Below are positions 1 to 9,692 of a DNA stretch of 64,000 bases, piece after piece (within the stretch, counting starts at the first letter, position 1; the number at the start of each line of letters is the position of its first letter). Made by a program: the position numbers and the translations under genes. A model generated the notes under the pieces. That model had not been told where the DNA came from. It saw only the letters and a program-made list of their open reading frames with translations, and did no database searches. The stretch comes from Paraburkholderia haematera (GTDB lineage Bacteria > Pseudomonadota > Gammaproteobacteria > Burkholderiales > Burkholderiaceae). The stretch is from contig NZ_CAJNBK010000003.1 in NCBI RefSeq assembly GCF_905220975.1, positions 372,001-436,000 on the forward strand, read 5' to 3'.

Positions 1-501
1 TATCGTTCGCTCCCACTCCGCACTACGTGCGTCGCGGATGGGTATGCATGGGAAACCATGGGCTTCGTTTGTGTCCGGTGGGGCCATCGGCTTCGCCTCG
101 GCGCGAACCGGTCTGCAAGACAACCCCGGGACTTCAGTTGTGGTTCCGGTACTGCGTCGGCGAGATGAAAAAATACATCGGCGCGAGGAAATGCCGCTCG
201 GCGCTCCGAACGACAACAAGCCGTGGCAGCGCGTGCAGGTCTGAATTCGCACTTCGAATGAAGCGCTGACGCATCGGAGAATACCTGGGGATACACCGGC
301 AAGCCGCGGCGTCAGGTAACGCTCACGCAAAACCGAACCGATGGTTCTATGAACTGCGAGTCGGCGCGCGCAGCGCCGCGGGAAGTATGACTGCTGTGTC
401 ACTCACGCCGAATGTGCGAGAACACAGATTCCAGATGCACCACTACCGTGGCTGCGCGGGGGACCCGCTTATGAGCTGGCGGTGTGAGCCGCTTTCTTTT
501 G
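1..501. other. No supported gene at left edge
   Basis: Short open frames exist here, but none resembles a protein I recognise, none has a convincing ribosome binding site, and their composition is arginine/serine-rich as in chance frames of GC-rich DNA. No tRNA-like cloverleaf is visible. It may be decayed or regulatory DNA. Confidence 0.4.
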
Positions 502-536
502 CCTACTTTTCTTTGCGGCAGGCAAAGAAAAGTAGG
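502..536. repeat. Burkholderia-type hairpin repeat downstream of gltA
   Basis: The left arm 502-516 (starting CCTACTTTTC) is the reverse complement of 522-536, with a 5-nt loop. It sits about 100 bp past the end of the citrate synthase gene. From memory, near-identical TTTGCCTACTTTTCTTTG hairpins recur in intergenic regions of Burkholderia and Paraburkholderia. It could end gltA transcription, but there is no T-run on the correct side. Confidence 0.6.
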
Positions 537-636
537 TGCCCCCCCGCACAGGGGGAACGCTAATAAACCACTAAGAAATCAAGGAAAGGCCAACGCCATA
601 GGCATACAGAGAATCAAGCGCTGCGCAACCAAACCC

Positions 637-1935
637 TTATCGTTTGGCAAGCGGCAAAGCCTGACGCTGAGTCTCCCCGACAAACAACTGCCGCGGCCGC
701 CCAATCTTCTGCTCCGGATCCGCAATCATTTCGTTCCACTGCGCAATCCACCCCACCGTACGCGCCATCGCGAAGATACACGTAAACATCGCCGTCGGAA
801 TACCCAACGCACGCTGCACAATCCCCGAATAAAAATCGACATTCGGATACAACTTACGCGAAACGAAGTATTCATCCTCAAGAGCGATCTTCTCAAGCGC
901 CATAGCGAGCTTGAACAGCGGATCGTCGTGCAGGCCCAACTCTTCCAGCACTTCATAGCAAGTCTCACGCATCAACTTCGCACGCGGATCGTAGTTCTTA
1001 TAGACGCGATGACCAAAACCCATCAGCTTCACACCGGAGTTCTTGTCCTTCACCTTCGCAATGAACTCAGGGATATTGTCGACCGAACCAATCTCCTCCA
1101 GCATGTTCAAGGCCGCTTCATTCGCGCCACCATGCGCCGGCCCCCACAAACAGGCAATACCCGCCGCGATACACGCGAAAGGATTCGCGCCCGACGAACC
1201 GGCCAGACGCACTGTCGAGGTCGAGGCATTCTGCTCGTGGTCAGCGTGCAGGATCAGGATACGGTCGAGCGCGCGCACCAGCACGTCATTGACCTGATAC
1301 TCCTCCGCCGGATTGGCGAACATCATCCGCATGAAATTCGCGCTGTACGACAGATCGTTCTTCGGATAAACGAACGGCTGGCCAACGGTGTACTTGTACG
1401 CCATCGCGACCAGGGTCGGCAGCTTCGCGATCATGCGAATCGCGGATACGTCGCGGTGCTGCGGATTACTGATGTCGAGCGAGTCGTGATAGAACGCCGA
1501 TAGCGCGCCAACCGCCGCCACCAGAATCGCCATCGGATGCGCGTCACGGCGGAAACCGCGGAAGAAGAAATGCATCTGCTCATGCACCATCGTGTGCTGC
1601 GTAACCGTGGTGACGAATTCTTCCTTCTGCTGCGCATTCGGCAACTCGCCCTTCAGCAGCAAGTAACACGTTTCAAGGAAGTCGGCGTTTTGCGCCAGAT
1701 TGTCGATCGGATAACCGCGATACAGCAGCTCGCCTTTGTCTCCGTCGATATAGGTGATTTCGGAATTGCACGCCGCCGTGGACATGAAGCCCGGGTCGTA
1801 CGTGAACTTGCCCGTCTGGCCATACAGCTTGCGGATATCGATGACATCCGGCCCGAGCGTGCCCTGATAAATGGGCAAATCAATCGTCTGATCGCTGTCG
1901 GAAAAGCTCAGCGTTGCGTGTGTCTTCGAGTTCAT
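637..1935 (-). CDS. gltA: Citrate synthase (type II)
   Basis: Condenses oxaloacetate and acetyl-CoA to citrate in the TCA cycle, in the cytoplasm. The 432-residue length is normal for the hexameric Gram-negative form. Catalytic residues are visible: H268 (GPAHGG), H309 (FGHRVYK) and D367 (NVDFYSG). The N-terminal beta domain typical of type II enzymes is also present ([10 protein letters not shown] at about 25-34). The ATG at 1935 gives the expected N-terminus. The succinate dehydrogenase genes that often precede gltA in Burkholderia are not next to it here, so the gene stands alone. It may be one of several citrate or methylcitrate synthase copies, but residues throughout match GltA rather than PrpC. 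Confidence 0.96.
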   Translation of the reverse strand: MNSKTHATLSFSDSDQTIDLPIYQGTLGPDVIDIRKLYGQTGKFTYDPGFMSTAACNSEITYIDGDKGELLYRGYPIDNLAQNADFLETCYLLLKGELPNAQQKEEFVTTVTQHTMVHEQMHFFFRGFRRDAHPMAILVAAVGALSAFYHDSLDISNPQHRDVSAIRMIAKLPTLVAMAYKYTVGQPFVYPKNDLSYSANFMRMMFANPAEEYQVNDVLVRALDRILILHADHEQNASTSTVRLAGSSGANPFACIAAGIACLWGPAHGGANEAALNMLEEIGSVDNIPEFIAKVKDKNSGVKLMGFGHRVYKNYDPRAKLMRETCYEVLEELGLHDDPLFKLAMALEKIALEDEYFVSRKLYPNVDFYSGIVQRALGIPTAMFTCIFAMARTVGWIAQWNEMIADPEQKIGRPRQLFVGETQRQALPLAKR

Positions 1936-2368
1936 CTACACGTTCCTTTTACTTTCACATCGCACACATGCCGGCATGCCCGATCGTCGGATCACCGCTT
2001 GGCATGCTCAGGCTCCGCTTCGCATTCTACGATCCGAAGGGGCCCCGATTGCGTCGATTGACAGCAACAATCCATCTCGACTCGCGCAACATTCGTTGCC
2101 GTAAAGATGGACTCCGGCGCCTGAAACGCGCGGAAACCGGCGGAAGGACAAGGCACGACAACGCACCGTGCACGCTAAGCGGCGTGGCGAGTTCAATGAA
2201 AGTTAGCACGCTTGCCGCAACAATGTTTTGCAGCGGGCAAGCTGCACAAGCAACGCCGCTCTGCGATACTGAATCTGTGTTTTGCTTCCCCTGCGAACAC
2301 ATCGCTGTCTTTGGCCCGCCGTCCTACGGCGGGCCTTTTTAATCAGTCAGAAGAACAGGAAGGACCCG
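1936..2368. other. Divergent intergenic region, gltA to hypothetical gene
   Basis: About 430 bp between two divergent genes. It should hold both promoters. The only clear element is an intrinsic terminator at 2313-2342, pointing right and just ahead of the downstream gene, which implies a short transcript starting upstream of it. Confidence 0.5.
2313..2342 (+). terminator. Rho-independent terminator
   Basis: A perfect 9-bp stem (GGCCCGCCG 2313-2321 with its complement 2327-2335), a TCCTA loop and a run of T from 2336. It ends only about 27 bp before the start codon of the next gene, and no protein-coding gene on this strand lies before it. It therefore terminates either a small RNA or a leader (attenuator). 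Confidence 0.85.
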
Positions 2369-2770
2369 ATGAACGCCTCGCTCGAAACATTGTTTCCGGA
2401 TCACGTCCACAACGAAGACAAGATCGTTACCGCGCTGAATCATCAGGACATCGTGGTGGCATTGTCGGCGGCGTTGAAGACGCAAGACGTGGCGGTGCTG
2501 CATATGCTGTACCCACGCACCGACGCGCGCACCCATCGCAGTCTCGATACGCTCGTGGATGTGTTGCACGGCCATGGCCTGCATGAAGTCGCGGATCTGA
2601 TCGCGCAGGAAGCGCACTATCTGCTATTCAAAGACCCCGTGAAGGCGTGGAAAGCGTTCCACGAAATTCGCAACGACTCGCTCGCGATCGGTGTGCACCT
2701 GTATTACCACGGCCTCGTCGGCGAAGCCGCGGAACGCGAGCTCGATAAAGACGCGCACCGCAAGGCTTGA
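2369..2770 (+). CDS. Hypothetical protein, 133 aa, alpha-helical
   Basis: I do not recognise a named family. The ATG at 2369 follows AGGAAGGA at a good distance, so it is preferred over in-frame codons further upstream. The product begins MNASLETLFPD, is soluble, and is rich in His, Asp and Leu. It reads as a bundle of helices (for example HQDIVVALSAALKTQDV at about 27-43), with no signal peptide or membrane segment. The strong RBS and a normal codon pattern support a real gene. A terminator hairpin lies immediately upstream, so expression may be controlled by attenuation. The next gene is convergent. Confidence 0.75.
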   Translation: MNASLETLFPDHVHNEDKIVTALNHQDIVVALSAALKTQDVAVLHMLYPRTDARTHRSLDTLVDVLHGHGLHEVADLIAQEAHYLLFKDPVKAWKAFHEIRNDSLAIGVHLYYHGLVGEAAERELDKDAHRKA

Positions 2771-2784
2771 ACTGCGCCGGCGAT

Positions 2785-3642
2785 TCAAACGTCCACTGAG
2801 CGAATAAACTCGTCGACGTAGCGATTGAACGCTGCCGGATGGGCAAGATTCATCCCGTGCGAGGCGCCGCGCACGGTTTCGCGGCGCGAATCCGGCAGCC
2901 ACGTTTGCAGCGCCGTCGCAGTGCGGCGAAACATGTCGGGACTCTTTTCTCCGTCGATCAGCAACACCGGGCAACGCACCTCGGCCGCCTGCTCGGGTAC
3001 GTAAGCAGGCAACGGGTCGCGAAATTGCCGCGCGAGCGTGTGTGCGTTGTCGGTCGCCATCCTGCGAAAGCCCGGCGTGCTCATCGCCCAGAAACCGGGA
3101 CGGCTCACCGAATCGACGAACAACTGCAAACCGGCTTCCACCTCCCCTGTTTCGATTAGCTGCGCGGCCTTCGCGCGCAATGCGTTGACGGTCTCCGGCA
3201 AACTCGCTGGCGCTCGCCCCGCGATCTGCAACGGGCCGCCCGGGTCGGCAAGCGTTAATGTGCGCACGTACTGCGGATGGCGCCGCGCGAAATGGAATGC
3301 CACACAGCCGCCGCGCGAATGCCCCACCACGTGTGCCGGTCCGGCGCCGAATCGATCGATGAATTCGGCTACGTCGTCCGCATGTTCGCTCCAGCTGAAC
3401 GGCTGGTCAGGCTCGGTATCCGTCACCGGCCAATAATGCGTGAGACTCACCGAAACGCAACAGTATTGCTTCGACAGCCCCGCGAGTTGCGGCTGCCAGT
3501 AGCGGTAATCGCACAGCGAGCCATGCACGAACAGCAGCAGTTCGCCCTCCCCGGCTTCCACATAGGGCATGCGTAAGCCGCTATGCAGTTCGATAAAGGA
3601 CGGAGATGCGGGAGAGGACGAAGCGGAAGCGGATTGATTCAC
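2785..3642 (-). CDS. Alpha/beta hydrolase
   Basis: A 285-residue alpha/beta-hydrolase-fold enzyme with unknown substrate. The nucleophile elbow GHSRGG places the catalytic Ser at 109. The oxyanion-loop HG is at 40-41, the acid is probably in LLIDGEKSPD, and the His is in GASHGMN near the C-terminus. A Ser/Ala-rich stretch (about 1-13) precedes the domain, so the true start could be slightly downstream. There is no signal peptide, so it is probably cytoplasmic. It is transcribed alone and convergently with the preceding hypothetical gene. The family includes esterases, epoxide hydrolases and haloperoxidase-like enzymes, and nothing here decides between them. Confidence 0.88.
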   Translation of the reverse strand: MNQSASASSSPASPSFIELHSGLRMPYVEAGEGELLLFVHGSLCDYRYWQPQLAGLSKQYCCVSVSLTHYWPVTDTEPDQPFSWSEHADDVAEFIDRFGAGPAHVVGHSRGGCVAFHFARRHPQYVRTLTLADPGGPLQIAGRAPASLPETVNALRAKAAQLIETGEVEAGLQLFVDSVSRPGFWAMSTPGFRRMATDNAHTLARQFRDPLPAYVPEQAAEVRCPVLLIDGEKSPDMFRRTATALQTWLPDSRRETVRGASHGMNLAHPAAFNRYVDEFIRSVDV

Positions 3643-3938
3643 AGGTGGTTCACGGACGGCCCGGCGACAGCTGAAACCATCGGCGTGCCGGCCAGAAATA
3701 AATTCGAAGAAGAAAGCGTGTTCGCGTCCCTAAAATTGGGACGCGGAAAGTATTGTCACACAGCCATCGACACTGCGCCGAGGCCCGTTCCGCGTGCGTG
3801 TTGCGACTTCGCCGGGCGCCGCGCGATCTGCGCCGCGTGCCCCATGCGACTCGCCTCGCAGCCAGCGCAACGCGCCCGCCGACGCCCCCCGGTTAGCCCG
3901 GCTTCAGACGTCTGTAACGCGACACGTCCCGCATCAGA

Positions 3939-4991
3939 TCATTCGTACGCGCTGTCGTCGAGCAAACCGGCGGCCGCCGCGGCGCCCGCGCCACGCACCG
4001 CGCAGGTGAGCGGTTCATCGGCGACGCGAACATCGAGCCCGAGTTCGTTGGTCAGGCGACGGCCCAGATTGCCTAGTAGCGCGCCGCCGCCGGTCAGCAC
4101 GATGCCGCTGTGCGCGATGTCGGTCACCAGTTCGGCCGGCGCCGATTCAAGGGCGCGTTTCACGGCGCCGATCACCTGACGCAACGGGCCGTCGATCGCA
4201 TCGGCGATATCGTGATTGCTCAACTGGACCGTGCGCGGCAAGCCATCTTCGACGCTGCGTCCGGTCGCGTTCATATGCTCGACCGGTACGTCGCGCACGG
4301 CCGAACCGATACCCTTCTTAACGTGTTCGGCGGTTTGCTCGCCAAGCAGCACGCCATACAGATTGCGCACGTAACTGACGATCGCCATGTCGAAACTGTC
4401 GCCGCCCACGCGGATCGAGCCGCTATACGCGAGGCCGCCGAGCGAGATCACGCCGACTTCGGTCGTGCCGCCGCCGATATCCACCACCATCGAGCCGACC
4501 GCCTCCGATACCGGCAGGCCCGCACCCACCGCCGACGCCAGCGATTCGCCGATCAGACTGACCTTCCACGCACCGGCTGCCACCGCGGCTTCCTTGATCG
4601 CGCGACGTTCGACCTGGGTCGCGCCGGCCGGCACGCACAGGGTGAACGCGGCGCGGCGGCTGAACAACGGCCGGGGGCGAGCCATGACGACGAATTGGCG
4701 AATCATCTGTTCGGCGGCGGAAAAGTTGGCGATCACGCCGTGCCGCATCGGCCGCACGGCTTCGACGTTGCTCGGCGCGCGGCCGAGCAGCTGGCGCGCT
4801 TCGGTGCCCACCGCGGCCACGCGTTTTTGCCCGGCCGCGGACTCTTTCTGGAACGCCACGACGGACGGCTCGTTCAGTACGATGCCGCCGTTGTCGGTAT
4901 AGATAAGGGTATTGGCCGTGCCGAGGTCCACCGCCACGGAATGACGGAACAGTCGATCGAAAAGCGGGTAATGCGGCGTCGGTCTGGCCAT
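3939..4991 (-). CDS. MreB/Mbl-type actin-like protein (orphan copy)
   Basis: A bacterial actin homologue of 350 aa from the ATG at 4991, which gives the expected N-terminus just before the first phosphate loop (VAVDLGTANTLIY). The second phosphate motif (VVDIGGGTTEVGVISLGG) and the adenosine motif (GIVLTGGGALLGNLG) are intact, so it should bind ATP. MreB forms membrane-associated filaments that guide elongation-phase wall synthesis. No mreC, mreD, mrdA or rodA follows, so this is an orphan paralogue rather than the main mre operon. The N-terminal region begins MARPTPHYPLFDRL and is longer than in classical MreB. The open frame extends to 5072, but there is no good RBS for that start. Confidence 0.9.
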   Translation of the reverse strand: MARPTPHYPLFDRLFRHSVAVDLGTANTLIYTDNGGIVLNEPSVVAFQKESAAGQKRVAAVGTEARQLLGRAPSNVEAVRPMRHGVIANFSAAEQMIRQFVVMARPRPLFSRRAAFTLCVPAGATQVERRAIKEAAVAAGAWKVSLIGESLASAVGAGLPVSEAVGSMVVDIGGGTTEVGVISLGGLAYSGSIRVGGDSFDMAIVSYVRNLYGVLLGEQTAEHVKKGIGSAVRDVPVEHMNATGRSVEDGLPRTVQLSNHDIADAIDGPLRQVIGAVKRALESAPAELVTDIAHSGIVLTGGGALLGNLGRRLTNELGLDVRVADEPLTCAVRGAGAAAAAGLLDDSAYE

Positions 4992-5182
4992 AGGAAGGCT
5001 CTGATGTGTCGTTATCCGCCCTTGCCGGGCAGTCTGGAAAATGCGCCCCCGGTCACCCGAACCGCTTGGCACGCCCTGGTGGGCGTAGCGCGATCCGCGC
5101 GGCGGGGGTGATTTTCATGCTAATGAGCAGTTAACGGCAAGCAAATCAGAATCTTTAGGGCCACTTTTCAATTGCGACCGTA

Positions 5183-5842
5183 TCAGTCGCGCGACAAAGC
5201 GCCGAGTGCGTGCTCCAGCGCCCGCTTGCCGAGCTCGACGCCGTCGGCATTAATCGTGTGACCAATACCGGGCAACGCGAAGGCATCGACCGTGTAGCCG
5301 GCGTTGCTGAATGCATCCGCGGCATGGTCGAGCGCCTGCACCGGGATCACTTCGTCGTCTTCGCCGTGCACGAGCGTGAGCGGTGTGCCGTTCTGCGCAA
5401 CGATCGCCGACGCGAGCCGCCCCGAATACGCGACGACACCGGCAGCGCCTTCCACGCTGGCCGCCACGTGATGCATCGCCATGATCGAGCCCTGCGAGAA
5501 GCCGACCAATGCAAGGCGGCCGAAAGGAAGCTGCCAGTGCGCGAGTTCCGCCTCGAGCATGCGCCGCAACGCCGGATAGGCGGCCGCGACGCGTGCCTCG
5601 CGATTGCCCTCGTCGACGTCGCGCAGGCTGAACCACTGGCGTCCGCCGAAACCGCCGTCGAAGGCTTCGGTACCGTCGAGCGATGTGAACGCCGCGTCCG
5701 GCAGGCTCTCGCTCCAGATGTCCGCGAGCGGCATCAGATCTCGCGCATTGCTGCCCACGCCATGCATCAGCACCACCAATTCCCTGGCCGGCGTTGTCGC
5801 AGGCGCGCGCCGCCAGCCGTGTTCGAATTGCTCCCAGGCCAT
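5183..5842 (-). CDS. Carboxylesterase/phospholipase-family alpha/beta hydrolase
   Basis: A 219-residue serine hydrolase of the small carboxylesterase/YpfH-like group. The nucleophile motif GFSQGS (S117), the acid in VHGEDDEVIP and the His in GIGHTIN are all present, and the N-terminal strand ends at LMHGVGSNARD. The ATG at 5842 is chosen because GAGGAG lies 6 nt before it; the open frame runs further upstream to 5905. Members hydrolyse short acyl esters or lysophospholipids in the cytoplasm. It stands alone, divergent from the exporter gene that follows. Confidence 0.88.
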   Translation of the reverse strand: MAWEQFEHGWRRAPATTPARELVVLMHGVGSNARDLMPLADIWSESLPDAAFTSLDGTEAFDGGFGGRQWFSLRDVDEGNREARVAAAYPALRRMLEAELAHWQLPFGRLALVGFSQGSIMAMHHVAASVEGAAGVVAYSGRLASAIVAQNGTPLTLVHGEDDEVIPVQALDHAADAFSNAGYTVDAFALPGIGHTINADGVELGKRALEHALGALSRD

Positions 5843-6148
5843 ATTCAACTCCTCTCTGTACTCGCTATATTTTCGGTCTGTGTTTCCGCACGCATAGCCA
5901 ATCACCCGGCAACGTGCTGGCGTCCTGCAGCATCACGTCACGTCGCTTCGCGAAGCGCGATGCCGCCTAAGCCGCGAGCATACGCTGCCGGATTGATTTG
6001 CGCCGCCGGACCTGCATGACTCGACGACGCCAGAACGTGAATACAGGTATGCTTTTGCGAGCATTCGACGCGTTGCCCAGCGCATTGCCCGGGCAGCGTA
6101 TCAGGCATCGCGCAGAACATCCGCCGCATCGCAATCCGGAGAATCGTT

Positions 6149-7726
6149 TTGAGCCAGCCCCAATCCGCCCCTTCCGCCACGCCGCCCGCACCACCGCCGC
6201 CGCTACAAGGCGGCAAACTGGTTCTGGCGACTATCGCCGTCGCGCTCGCCACCTTCATGAACGTGCTCGACACGTCGATCGCGAACGTTGCAATTCCAAC
6301 CATTTCGGGCAACCTCGGCGTCTCGGTCGACGAAGGCACGTGGGTCATCACCGTGTTCGCCGCGGCCAATGCCGTCTCGATTCCGCTGACCGGCTGGCTC
6401 ACGCAGCGCATCGGCCAGATCAAGCTGTTCGTCGGCGCGATTCTGATGTTCGTGCTGGCCTCGTGGTTATGCGGCATTGCACCCACGCTGCCGATCCTGC
6501 TGGTTGCGCGGGTGTTCCAGGGCGCGGTGGCCGGCCCGCTGATTCCGCTCTCGCAGGCGATTCTGCTCGGCTCGTATCCGAAGGAGAAATCGTCGACCGC
6601 GCTCTCGCTATGGGCCATGACGGCCACTGTCGGCCCGATAGCGGGCCCCGCGCTCGGTGGCTGGATCACGGATAGTTATAGCTGGTCGTGGATCTTCTAC
6701 ATCAACATCCCGGTCGGCATTTTCGCGGCCGGCGTCACGTGGATGATCTACCGCACCCGCGAGTCCGCAACCCGCAAGCCACCCATCGACGTGGTCGGGC
6801 TGGGCCTGCTGATTACGTGGGTTGCGTCGCTGCAGATCATGCTCGACAAGGGCAAGGACCTCGACTGGTTCTCCTCGCCGGTGATCGTGATTCTCGGTGT
6901 CACCGCGTTGATCAGCTTCGCGTTTTTCCTCGTATGGGAGCTGACCGAGGAGAATCCGATCGTCGATTTGCGGCTCTTCCAGCAACGCAATTTTCTCGGC
7001 GGCACGATTGCGATTTCAGTGGCGTATGGCGTGTTCTTCGGCAACCTGGTGCTGCTGCCGCAATGGATGCAGGAGTATCTGAACTACCGCTCCGTGGATG
7101 CCGGTCTCGTGACCGCGCCGCTCGGCGTCTTCGCGGTGCTGCTCGCGCCGGTGATGGGCCGCGTGCTGCCGCGCTCGGACGCGCGCATCATCGCGACCCT
7201 CGCGTTCATTGGCTTTGCGATCGTGTTTTATATGCGCTCGAAGTACGTGATCGAAATCGACACGTGGCACCTCGTGCTCCCCACGCTGCTGCAAGGCATT
7301 CCGATGGCGCTGTTCTTCGTGCCGCTGACGGCGATCATTCTGTCGGGCCAGCCACCGAACAAGATTCCGGCGGCAGCCGGCCTGTCGAATTTCGTGCGGG
7401 TGTTTTGCGGCGCAGTGGGCACGTCGATCGCCGGCAACGAATGGAATAACCGTACGGTGCTGCACCATGAACGGCTGACCGAGCAGGCCACCATCAACAA
7501 TCCGCTGTTCAACCAGCAGATCGATTCGACCCAGTCGCTGCTGCATCTGAATCTACAATCGGCCCACTCGCTGTTCGATTTCACGGTCAACACCCAGGCC
7601 GCGATGATGGGCCTGAACGACATCTTCTATGTGTCGGCGATCATTTTCATTCTGATCATTCCGCTGATCTGGATTACGAAGCCGGCCAAGGGCGGCGGCG
7701 GAGCGAGTGCGGCGGGCGCGCACTGA
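6149..7726 (+). CDS. DHA2-family (EmrB/QacA) MFS drug:H+ antiporter
   Basis: A 525-residue, roughly 14-helix major facilitator of the DHA2 family, expected to extrude hydrophobic drugs across the inner membrane. The family signature LDTSIANVAIPTI is in helix 1, and the motif C region GPIAGPALGGWI is near residues 160-171. The start is a TTG at 6149 preceded by GGAGAA. The proline-rich N-terminus (PPAPPPPLQGG) is cytoplasmic. EmrB usually works with an EmrA-type adaptor and an outer-membrane channel, but neither is adjacent. An AraC-type regulator gene is convergent immediately downstream and may or may not control it. Confidence 0.93.
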   Translation: MSQPQSAPSATPPAPPPPLQGGKLVLATIAVALATFMNVLDTSIANVAIPTISGNLGVSVDEGTWVITVFAAANAVSIPLTGWLTQRIGQIKLFVGAILMFVLASWLCGIAPTLPILLVARVFQGAVAGPLIPLSQAILLGSYPKEKSSTALSLWAMTATVGPIAGPALGGWITDSYSWSWIFYINIPVGIFAAGVTWMIYRTRESATRKPPIDVVGLGLLITWVASLQIMLDKGKDLDWFSSPVIVILGVTALISFAFFLVWELTEENPIVDLRLFQQRNFLGGTIAISVAYGVFFGNLVLLPQWMQEYLNYRSVDAGLVTAPLGVFAVLLAPVMGRVLPRSDARIIATLAFIGFAIVFYMRSKYVIEIDTWHLVLPTLLQGIPMALFFVPLTAIILSGQPPNKIPAAAGLSNFVRVFCGAVGTSIAGNEWNNRTVLHHERLTEQATINNPLFNQQIDSTQSLLHLNLQSAHSLFDFTVNTQAAMMGLNDIFYVSAIIFILIIPLIWITKPAKGGGGASAAGAH

Positions 7727-7748
7727 TTGCAGCGTTTTCGGCGCTGCA

Positions 7749-8513
7749 TCAGCGGAAATAGCGGGCGGGCGTGTCGCCGAAGGCGTCGCGGAACACCGCA
7801 ATAAACGAGGACACGTCGTTGTAGCCGACTTCGAGCGCCACCTGCGTGACGCTCGCCCCGGCGCCGAGGCGCTCCAGCGCAACCAGCAGCCGCAGTTGCT
7901 GGCGCCACTGGCCGAAGGTCTGCCCGGTCTCCTTGACGAAAAGGCGCGCCGCCGTGCGCGCGGTCACGCCTGCGGCCCCGGCCAGATCGTCGAGCACCGC
8001 CGGTTCCGCCGGGTTGGCGTTCAGCGCTTCGGCGATCCGCTGGATCCGCGGATCGCGCGGCCAGTGCAGCGCGAGAGGCACGCTGGGCAACCCGGACAGA
8101 CGGTCAAGCAAGACTTGCAGAAGGCGCTCGGCGGGTTCGTCGAACGGTTTGTCATGCGGTTTGTCGTGCAGCAGTTCGGCCGCCGCGCTCAGCAACGCTT
8201 CCGCCAGACGGTCGAGCGCCATCGCGCCGCTTTGCGAAGGCAGCGGCGCGGCATCTGTATCGGCATACAGCGAATGGAATTGCACCGGCTCGGCGGCCGA
8301 CAGGTAATGCTGCACGTTCGCCGTCAACCAGAGCGCGTGACCCGGCGGCACGACCCATCGTCCGGTTTCGGTGCGCACGGTCAGCACGCCGGCGCTCACG
8401 TGGATCAGCCGCGCGCGGCGATAGGCGCGCCACGGCTCGTCCAGCGCGTCGTAACGCTCGTCGACCACGAATACCGGACGCGCGACGTCGTCCGGATCGA
8501 AGGCTTGCGTCAT
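7749..8513 (-). CDS. AraC-family transcriptional regulator with cupin domain
   Basis: 254 aa. An N-terminal cupin-like sensing domain (for example WVVPPGHALWL at about 53-63) is followed by a C-terminal double helix-turn-helix of the AraC/XylS type. Typical residues are GVTARTAARLF (first HTH), then VALEVGYNDVSSFI and FRDAFGDTPARYFR at the end. It probably controls a neighbouring transporter or reductase gene, but no operator can be assigned. It is convergent with the DHA2 exporter with only about 20 bp between them; that gap contains a small hairpin (7729-7747) that could terminate both. Confidence 0.9.
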   Translation of the reverse strand: MTQAFDPDDVARPVFVVDERYDALDEPWRAYRRARLIHVSAGVLTVRTETGRWVVPPGHALWLTANVQHYLSAAEPVQFHSLYADTDAAPLPSQSGAMALDRLAEALLSAAAELLHDKPHDKPFDEPAERLLQVLLDRLSGLPSVPLALHWPRDPRIQRIAEALNANPAEPAVLDDLAGAAGVTARTAARLFVKETGQTFGQWRQQLRLLVALERLGAGASVTQVALEVGYNDVSSFIAVFRDAFGDTPARYFR

Positions 8514-8660
8514 GGATGTCCGTTTTGCCCGGTTGTCGTAAGAAACATCGCAAGATTAGCATAGCCCTGCGAAACGCTCTTCGAACCCGGCAGGGCCTCG
8601 CCGAGTGAACAATTCGCGCCAGGTTGCCAGTAGAATCGCGGGTTCAACGGTCCGAGCCCA

Positions 8661-9575
8661 ATGAACTACGCATCCATTCTCGAACAGATTCATCGCGATC
8701 TTCAGCCTTATCTGGGCACCGGCAAGGTCGCCGATTACATCCCGGAGCTTGCGAATGTCCCCGCCGACAGTTTCGGCATGGCGATCGTCACGGCCTCCGG
8801 CGACGTGTTCCGCACCGGCGCCGCCGACACGCGCTTTTCCATCCAGAGTATTTCCAAGCTGTTCGCATGCACCATGGCATTCCGGCTGCTCGGCGACGAA
8901 CTCTGGCAGCGCGTGGGGCGCGAGCCGTCCGGAAACGCCTTCAATTCGCTGGTCCAACTCGAAGCCGAACACGGCAAGCCGCGCAATCCGTTCATCAATG
9001 CGGGCGCGCTGGTCGTCACCGACGTGTTATGCCGGCGTTTCGTGCAGGCCGAAACGGCGCTGGTCGAATTCATGCGGCGGCTGACGGGCGATACCAGTAT
9101 CGACTACGATTCGCGCGTCGCGCAGTCCGAGTTGCAGCACGCCCACCGCAACCGGGCGATGGCGCATTTCATGGCGAGCTTCGGCAACATGGAGATGCCG
9201 CCGGAAGTGGTGGTCGACGCATATTGCCGGCAGTGCGCGATTTCGATGAGCTGCGTCGAGCTGGCGAAGGCGGCGCTGTTTCTGACCAATCACGGGGTGG
9301 TGCCCGCCACCGGCGAGCGGATTCTCGACACGAGTTCCGCCAAGCGGCTTTCCGCGCTGATGCTGACCTGCGGCACCTACGACGCGGCGGGCGATTTCGT
9401 CTACCGGGTCGGTTTACCGGCGAAAAGCGGCGTGGGCGGCGGGATCGTTGCGGTGCTGCCGGGTGAGATGGCAGTGTGCGTGTGGTCGCCGGGGCTCGAC
9501 AGCAATGGCAATTCGCTGGCGGGGGTGCTGGCGCTGGAATGGCTGACGACTTATACGGGGCAGTCGATTTTTTGA
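8661..9575 (+). CDS. glsA: Glutaminase A
   Basis: Hydrolyses L-glutamine to glutamate and ammonia in the cytoplasm. At 304 aa it has the length of the bacterial glutaminase family, a serine beta-lactamase-like fold. The catalytic SxxK is visible as S63-I-S-K66 in RFSIQSISKLF. Other family residues include NPFINAGALV and a C-terminal VGLPAKSGVGGGI. The ATG at 8661 fits the family start. In other bacteria GlsA supports acid resistance and nitrogen use. It is transcribed alone, divergent from the AraC gene. Confidence 0.96.
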   Translation: MNYASILEQIHRDLQPYLGTGKVADYIPELANVPADSFGMAIVTASGDVFRTGAADTRFSIQSISKLFACTMAFRLLGDELWQRVGREPSGNAFNSLVQLEAEHGKPRNPFINAGALVVTDVLCRRFVQAETALVEFMRRLTGDTSIDYDSRVAQSELQHAHRNRAMAHFMASFGNMEMPPEVVVDAYCRQCAISMSCVELAKAALFLTNHGVVPATGERILDTSSAKRLSALMLTCGTYDAAGDFVYRVGLPAKSGVGGGIVAVLPGEMAVCVWSPGLDSNGNSLAGVLALEWLTTYTGQSIF

Positions 9576-9617
9576 CGCCGCACCACGGTGGCCGCAGGGG
9601 GCGGCCTTCCCGGATAC

Positions 9618-9662
9618 TTGCCGTCCTCACCGTCCTCACCGTCCTTGCCGTCCTCGCCATGC
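9618..9662. repeat. Short tandem repeat, 9-bp unit
   Basis: Four consecutive 9-bp units, of which two are identical TCACCGTCC and two are TTGCCGTCC, followed by a decayed fifth unit. It lies just downstream of the glutaminase gene, outside any supported coding sequence. Such arrays can change copy number by slippage. Confidence 0.75.
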
Positions 9663-9692
9663 CGCCGTCGGCCGCCAGCGCTGAACGGCCGC

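Noticed and set aside
484..1503. A 339-codon frame antisense to gltA
   Set aside because: It overlaps the citrate synthase gene, starts in the hairpin repeat and is arginine-rich without domains.
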